A stretch of 64,000 nt of DNA from Pusillimonas sp. MFBS29 (GTDB taxonomy: Bacteria > Pseudomonadota > Gammaproteobacteria > Burkholderiales > Burkholderiaceae_B). Positions 63,054-64,000 of the stretch are shown in pieces. How positions within the stretch are numbered: the stretch's first letter is position 1; each line of letters begins with the position of its first letter. Location of the stretch: assembly GCF_020687695.1 (NCBI RefSeq), contig NZ_JAJEWL010000004.1, positions 1 to 64,000 on the forward strand, given 5' to 3'. The notes under the pieces were generated by a model. The model saw only the letters and a program-made list of their open reading frames with translations, was not told the origin of the DNA and searched no databases. The position numbers and the translations under genes were made by a program.

Positions 63054-63674
63054 ATGGACAAAACCACCGACACCACTTACCCGCTTAGCGGCCATATCAA
63101 CATCGCCTTCAGCGCCTGCGAAGACCGCCTCGTCATCAATGCACAGCGACCCAGTCAAGGGGCTGTGCACCTACTGCTGACGCGGCGCATGAGCATGATT
63201 GTCTTGCAGCAGCTGCTGGTCAAGCTGCCCGAGCTGACCGGGCTGGGCCAGACGCCCGCCGCCTACTGGAAGGAAGTGCTGCAGATGGCGCATCAGAAAG
63301 CCATGCAGGCCAAACTCGATGCCGACAGCGCCAAGGTGGCGGCAAAGGCGGAACAGTTCGGCCAGGCAAGCGCCGCGGGCCAGGACACTGCGGTCGCGAA
63401 GGCTGAAATTTTTCTGGCCACCGAGCTGACGGTCAGGCTGGACGATAAACAATTGATACTGGCGTTCAAGGGCCTGCCCATGCCGCAGGCCATGACGCAG
63501 GCCAGCGCGCAGCAGCCGGTGCTGGCCATGCCTTTGGCGCCCGAGCACGTGCACCAGTTGATCGAGCTGCTGATCAAGAAGTCACAAGCCGCCCACTGGC
63601 ATCTGCCGCTGGATTTGCCCTGGCTGGACAGCCCCGAACCGCAAGACACCAGCCTGGGTGTGTTGCTGCATTAA
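63054..63674 (+). CDS. Protein of unknown function
   Basis: This 206-residue cytoplasmic protein has no signal peptide, membrane helix or cysteine-rich site. It looks like alpha/beta with a long Ala/Lys/Gln-rich helix in the middle (about 80-125, probable coiled coil) and a Trp-containing C-terminus (WHLPLDLPWLDSP). I do not recognise a family. ATG at 63054 is preferred since it lies after a CCC tract with no SD; an upstream GTG/ATG would add nine residues. It is divergent from the toxin-antitoxin operon. Confidence 0.7.
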   Translation: MDKTTDTTYPLSGHINIAFSACEDRLVINAQRPSQGAVHLLLTRRMSMIVLQQLLVKLPELTGLGQTPAAYWKEVLQMAHQKAMQAKLDADSAKVAAKAEQFGQASAAGQDTAVAKAEIFLATELTVRLDDKQLILAFKGLPMPQAMTQASAQQPVLAMPLAPEHVHQLIELLIKKSQAAHWHLPLDLPWLDSPEPQDTSLGVLLH

Positions 63675-63680
63675 GGAGCC

Positions 63681-63730
63681 GAATGGGGTCAGACACGATT
63701 ATCTTTTGATAATCGTGTCTGACCCCATTC
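63681..63730. repeat. 50-bp perfect REP-like palindrome
   Basis: Two perfect 23-bp arms around TTTT, with the core GGGGTCAGACACG. Palindromes with GGGGTCAGAC cores are known as REP-type elements linked to RAYT (Y1-type) transposases in many proteobacteria. It begins 7 bp after the stop of the unknown gene and lacks a U-tract, so it may also block transcript decay. Confidence 0.8.
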
Positions 63731-63858
63731 ACACGTTGGACATTGCAGGTTTCAGTACTTTCACGCAATGAGCTTTGTGTTCACTCACACTATCCCCATT
63801 CAGTACAACTGGTCATAGTAAGGACCTTGCGGGCTTGGTAGTTGTTAACTATAAGCCA

Positions 63859-64000
63859 ATGAACTATACTGAATGTATCGATTTCGAATGGGACGGTGCC
63901 AAAAGCGACTCGTGTTTTCAAGAGCGCGGGTTTGACTTTTCCTTTGCTGCACGGGCATTTCTCGACCCTGATCGGATCATCCAGCCCGATATCCGACACA
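63859..64000 (+). CDS. BrnT-family (DUF497) toxin, 5' part only
   Basis: The first 47 residues of a gene cut by the window end start MNYTECIDFEWDGAKSD and have the BrnT pattern: FEWD-x2-K near residue 9, then a Gly-Phe-x-Phe segment and FLDPD followed by D-x-RH. BrnT toxins are RelE-like ribonucleases, normally followed by a BrnA antitoxin gene, which would lie outside the window. The usual N-x2-KHG segment is altered to CFQERG, so activity should be judged with care. No SD is clear before the ATG. Confidence 0.75.
   Translation, partial: MNYTECIDFEWDGAKSDSCFQERGFDFSFAARAFLDPDRIIQPDIRH

Overview
The window looks like a piece of a betaproteobacterial chromosome, most likely from the family Alcaligenaceae (Bordetella/Pusillimonas-like). 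The coding DNA is GC-rich. It carries gene orders I associate with that family: dacC - D-amino acid transaminase - ybeD - lipB - lipA, and birA - coaX - galU. Heptosyltransferase I and Kdo transferase show a Gram-negative envelope. No rRNA or tRNA gene, complete insertion sequence, CRISPR array or origin was seen. The family assignment is inference from gene order; no database search was possible.

Region 1 (about 0-22 kb) is amino-acid and peptide scavenging plus nitrite respiration. A class III aminotransferase, a Cys-less carboxymuconolactone decarboxylase-like protein, an RpiR-type regulator and a C45-type acyltransferase/hydrolase precede two complete paralogous dipeptide-type ABC transporter operons. 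Each operon reads solute-binding protein - permease - permease - ATPase - ATPase - terminal amide hydrolase. One ends in an N-formylglutamate amidohydrolase, the other in an M20 peptidase. Between them lies a nitrite-reduction cluster: three-domain copper nitrite reductase nirK with a fused cytochrome c, a Crp/Fnr-type regulator, and a nirV-like lipoprotein. nirK and nirV carry an almost identical TTTG-N8-CAAA box at exactly the same distance from their start codons, which points to one NO/nitrite-responsive regulon.

Region 2 (22-37.5 kb) is mostly housekeeping: lipoic acid attachment and synthesis with an unusual crotonase gene wedged between lipB and lipA, D-amino acid transaminase, a D,D-carboxypeptidase, biotin ligase, type III pantothenate kinase, GalU, PutP, WaaA, WaaC, a DMT exporter and a gamma-carbonic anhydrase. 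A HigBA/RelE-type toxin-antitoxin pair with a 27-bp perfect operator palindrome sits after galU.

Region 3 (37.7-62.2 kb) is a cell-surface region. It encodes an autotransporter with a long proline-rich linker, an OafA-type acyltransferase, a polyprenyl-phosphate sugar transferase, a TolC-family outer membrane channel, three glycosyltransferases, a methyltransferase and a Wzm/Wzt polysaccharide exporter. Next come two large, acidic, cysteine-free surface proteins that share N-terminal NPDV/EGR repeats, with a SapC-family gene after the first. The first protein has RTX-like motifs and a type-I-secretion-like C-terminus. The second has a hexanucleotide-encoded Gly-Asp linker and a predicted right-handed beta-helix. 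Together these suggest an S-layer-like system, exported by type I secretion and possibly attached to, or decorated by, the neighbouring polysaccharide. This is the most interesting part of the window.

Region 4 (62.2-64 kb) is accessory: a FitB/VapC PIN toxin with a Phd-type antitoxin, an unknown 206-residue protein, a 50-bp perfect REP-like palindrome, and the start of a BrnT-type toxin cut by the window edge.
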